Shown here piece by piece: positions 21,385 through 23,090 of a stretch of DNA of 23,090 nucleotides. The notes under the pieces were generated by a model that saw only the letters and a program-made list of their open reading frames with translations, did no database searches and was not told the DNA's origin. Each line of letters opens with the position of its first letter. Positions within the stretch are counted from its first letter, which is position 1. Source of the stretch: a virus. The translations under genes and the position numbers were made by a program. Where the stretch lies: positions 1-23,090 of the IMG/VR virus record IMGVR_UViG_3300037010_000522. The stretch is one strand, 5' to 3'.

Positions 21385-22229
21385 GTAATCCTATGCGCGT
21401 AGACGACCTGTGCTATTGGATCAAAGAGCGCCATTCCATCTATACCAAGAAGCAGGCTGGGGAGCCAAAGCCTTGGACCCAGGACCCAATCTTGCAAAGT
21501 TATCGGTTCTGCAATGTCTATCGAAATCTCGATACCGTGACAGAATGGATCCACGCAAACTGGATGAACCGCAGCGATCCGAATATGTTCGTGGCTATGG
21601 CTATCGCACGGTTCGTGAACTGGCCAGACACCCTTGAAGAAATGGGGTTTCCGTTGCCGTGGGATCCCGAGCATTTTGTATCGGTCCTACATGATCGCCG
21701 GCGCAGGAACGAGAAGGTTTACAGTGGGGCCTACATCGTATCCACTAACGGCCACGCCATGGATAAGGCCGAGTATCTCGCCAACTTCGTCATCCAGCCC
21801 ATCTGGGACAACCGCATTGACGTTCGCCCAAAGAAGGGTGACACTCTTGAGTCCTTCTACCAGCGGCTTGTCAAGTTCGATGGGCTGGGCAGCTTCATGG
21901 CTGGGCAGGTGATAGCTGATCTGAAGTATGACAAGTTCAGCCCACTTTACGAAGCAAGCGATGAATTCAGTTGGGCGACCAGCGGGCCTGGGAGTCGGCG
22001 AGGCATGAACCGTGTCATCCAGCGGCCTCCTGCAGCGCCTATCACTGAGCGGGTGTGGAGGGAGAACCTGACCATCCTTCACCAAGCCGTTCAGGACAGG
22101 CTCGCCCCTTTGGGTATGCCGCCAATCTGCGCCCAGGACCTCCAGAACGCATTATGTGAGTTCGACAAATTCGAGCGCGTCCGGCTTGGGGAGGGCACCC
22201 CGCGCTCCGGATACCCTGGGAGGGGCTGA
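21381..22229 (+). CDS. aGPT-PPlase / 5-hmdU kinase helical-domain family protein
   Basis: A 282-residue protein. Characteristic stretches are WIKERHSIYTKKQAGEPKPW, then DPILQSYRFCNVYRNLDTVT, GLGSFMAGQVIADL, GPGSRRGMNR, and LCEFDKFERVRLGEG near the C-terminus. From memory these match the family called alpha-glutamyl/putrescinyl thymine pyrophosphorylase or 5-hmdU DNA kinase helical domain, found in phages that hypermodify thymidine. Family members act on 5-hydroxymethyl-uracil in DNA; the exact reaction of this clade is uncertain. No P-loop is visible, so it would not be a kinase on its own. AGGAGG at 21368-21373 and ATGA coupling support the start. Confidence 0.75.
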   Translation: MSNPMRVDDLCYWIKERHSIYTKKQAGEPKPWTQDPILQSYRFCNVYRNLDTVTEWIHANWMNRSDPNMFVAMAIARFVNWPDTLEEMGFPLPWDPEHFVSVLHDRRRRNEKVYSGAYIVSTNGHAMDKAEYLANFVIQPIWDNRIDVRPKKGDTLESFYQRLVKFDGLGSFMAGQVIADLKYDKFSPLYEASDEFSWATSGPGSRRGMNRVIQRPPAAPITERVWRENLTILHQAVQDRLAPLGMPPICAQDLQNALCEFDKFERVRLGEGTPRSGYPGRG

Positions 22230-23090
22230 TGGAATTCCGTGCAAGAAACCTCACGCAGGTGATGGCCGCGTGCCTTCCTAAACTTGTGGAGGGAACCGCA
22301 GAGTCCTCGCGTAACGGGCCGGTGATCTTAATTGACGAACCGGTGATCCTCACTTACGAGAAACCTTGCGAGCGAGTGCTGTTCTCACCCACACGCGACG
22401 CTAACCCATTCTTTCATCTAATGGAAGCTCTATGGATGCTGGCGGGGCACGACGACGTTGAGTTTCCCACCAGGTTCAATTCAAAGTTCAGTCAGTTCTC
22501 AGATAATGGTGTGACCTTCAATGGAGCCTACGGTTTCAGATGGCGCAAGTATTTTGATACAGATCAGATTGAACTGGCTGTCAAAGAACTAACGGAAAAC
22601 CCAGGTTCAAGGCGCGTGGTAATCGGGATGTGGGATCCGATGTGCGATCTTGGCTCCACGAGCAAAGACATTCCGTGCAACACGCACATCTATCTGAGCA
22701 TCCGGGAGAACTCTGGGCTGCTAGATATGACAGTGTGCAACCGAAGCAACGACGCAATCTGGGGGGCCTTCGGCGCGAACGCTGTTCACATGAGTATTCT
22801 TCAAGAATATCTGGCTGCATCAATTGGCGTGGGCGTTGGGCGCTACCGTCAAGTGACAAACAATCTCCACTTCTACTCGAATACCTTCAGCGTGGAGAAA
22901 CTATCGCGCATTGCGGATGAGTGTGGATCAGACACGGCGTATTCACTAGGGCGTGTCCGTCCCTACCCGCTGATCTCCATTTCCCCAGGCTGCTGGATGA
23001 CTGAGCTCCGAGAGTTTCTGGCCAACCCTTCAATGAGCCCTGGTCATTACCACGACGACTTCTTTGCCAGAGTAGCATACCCCATGTTCT
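22229..23090 (+). CDS. Thymidylate synthase homologue, probable dUMP hydroxymethylase (partial)
   Basis: The first 287 residues are present; the gene runs off the window end. The fold signature is clear: SRRVVIGMWDP (phosphate-binding Arg pair), DIPCNTHIYLSIR with catalytic Cys150, NRSNDAIWGAFGANAVHMS, and NNLHFY. Asn184 in GAFGAN corresponds to the residue that selects dUMP; dCMP hydroxymethylases carry Asp there. The NRSND.IWG.FGANAVHMS form is typical of phage enzymes that make hydroxymethyl-pyrimidines, so 5-hydroxymethyl-dUMP is the likely product. Ordinary dTMP synthesis is the alternative. Its ATG overlaps the preceding stop (TGATG), so all three cassette genes are coupled. Confidence 0.85.
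   Translation, partial: MEFRARNLTQVMAACLPKLVEGTAESSRNGPVILIDEPVILTYEKPCERVLFSPTRDANPFFHLMEALWMLAGHDDVEFPTRFNSKFSQFSDNGVTFNGAYGFRWRKYFDTDQIELAVKELTENPGSRRVVIGMWDPMCDLGSTSKDIPCNTHIYLSIRENSGLLDMTVCNRSNDAIWGAFGANAVHMSILQEYLAASIGVGVGRYRQVTNNLHFYSNTFSVEKLSRIADECGSDTAYSLGRVRPYPLISISPGCWMTELREFLANPSMSPGHYHDDFFARVAYPMF

Overview
The window looks like the early, replication and accessory region of a tailed double-stranded DNA bacteriophage. All credible genes lie on the + strand, are tightly packed, and often share stop/start overlaps (ATGA, GTGA, TGATG). Most recognisable proteins are phage replication, recombination or nucleotide-metabolism enzymes. Strong AGGAGG-type ribosome binding sites and sigma70-like promoter elements suggest a Gram-negative host. 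From memory, the set (family A polymerase with proofreading domain, TOPRIM/SF3 primase-helicase, Cas4-like nuclease, VRR-NUC, SNF2 helicase, thymidylate-synthase homologue) resembles the early region of Yua-like siphophages. That placement is inference. No virion, packaging, lysis or integrase gene is visible.

Layout. (1) 1-9190: accessory block of about 25 small genes: a pentapeptide-repeat protein, a DUF5710-like protein, five tiny membrane proteins, two small Cys-rich phage proteins, a Lys/Arg-rich peptide, a RadC/JAMM protein and many unknowns. It is divided by several promoter-leader units in which a promoter, a short GC hairpin and a ribosome binding site precede the gene. (2) 9191-13298: a structured non-coding stretch, then primase-helicase, a DnaJ-like protein, an HNH endonuclease and an ATP-dependent DNA ligase. 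(3) 13299-14863: a coiled-coil protein, a tRNA-like element with an abnormal anticodon region, a four-Cys protein and a strong terminator. (4) 14864-19619: DNA polymerase, Cas4-like nuclease, VRR-NUC nuclease and SNF2-type helicase. (5) 19620-20410: a composite gene with an internal start whose 3' half is a paralogue of the 5293-5703 gene. (6) 20428-23090: three coupled genes, namely a possible glycosyltransferase, a helical protein resembling the thymine-hypermodification family (aGPT-PPlase / 5-hmdU kinase helical domain), and a thymidylate-synthase homologue cut by the window end.

How the genes fit together. Block 4 plus the primase-helicase and ligase gives a nearly self-contained replication and recombination module. 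Block 6 reads as a thymidine-modification cassette: the synthase homologue would make 5-hydroxymethyl-dUMP, the polymerase would incorporate it, and the two upstream enzymes would elaborate the base in DNA, probably to evade host nucleases. This is the most promising lead in the window. The others are the repeated promoter-leader architecture, the nested gene at 19700-20356 and the anomalous tRNA.
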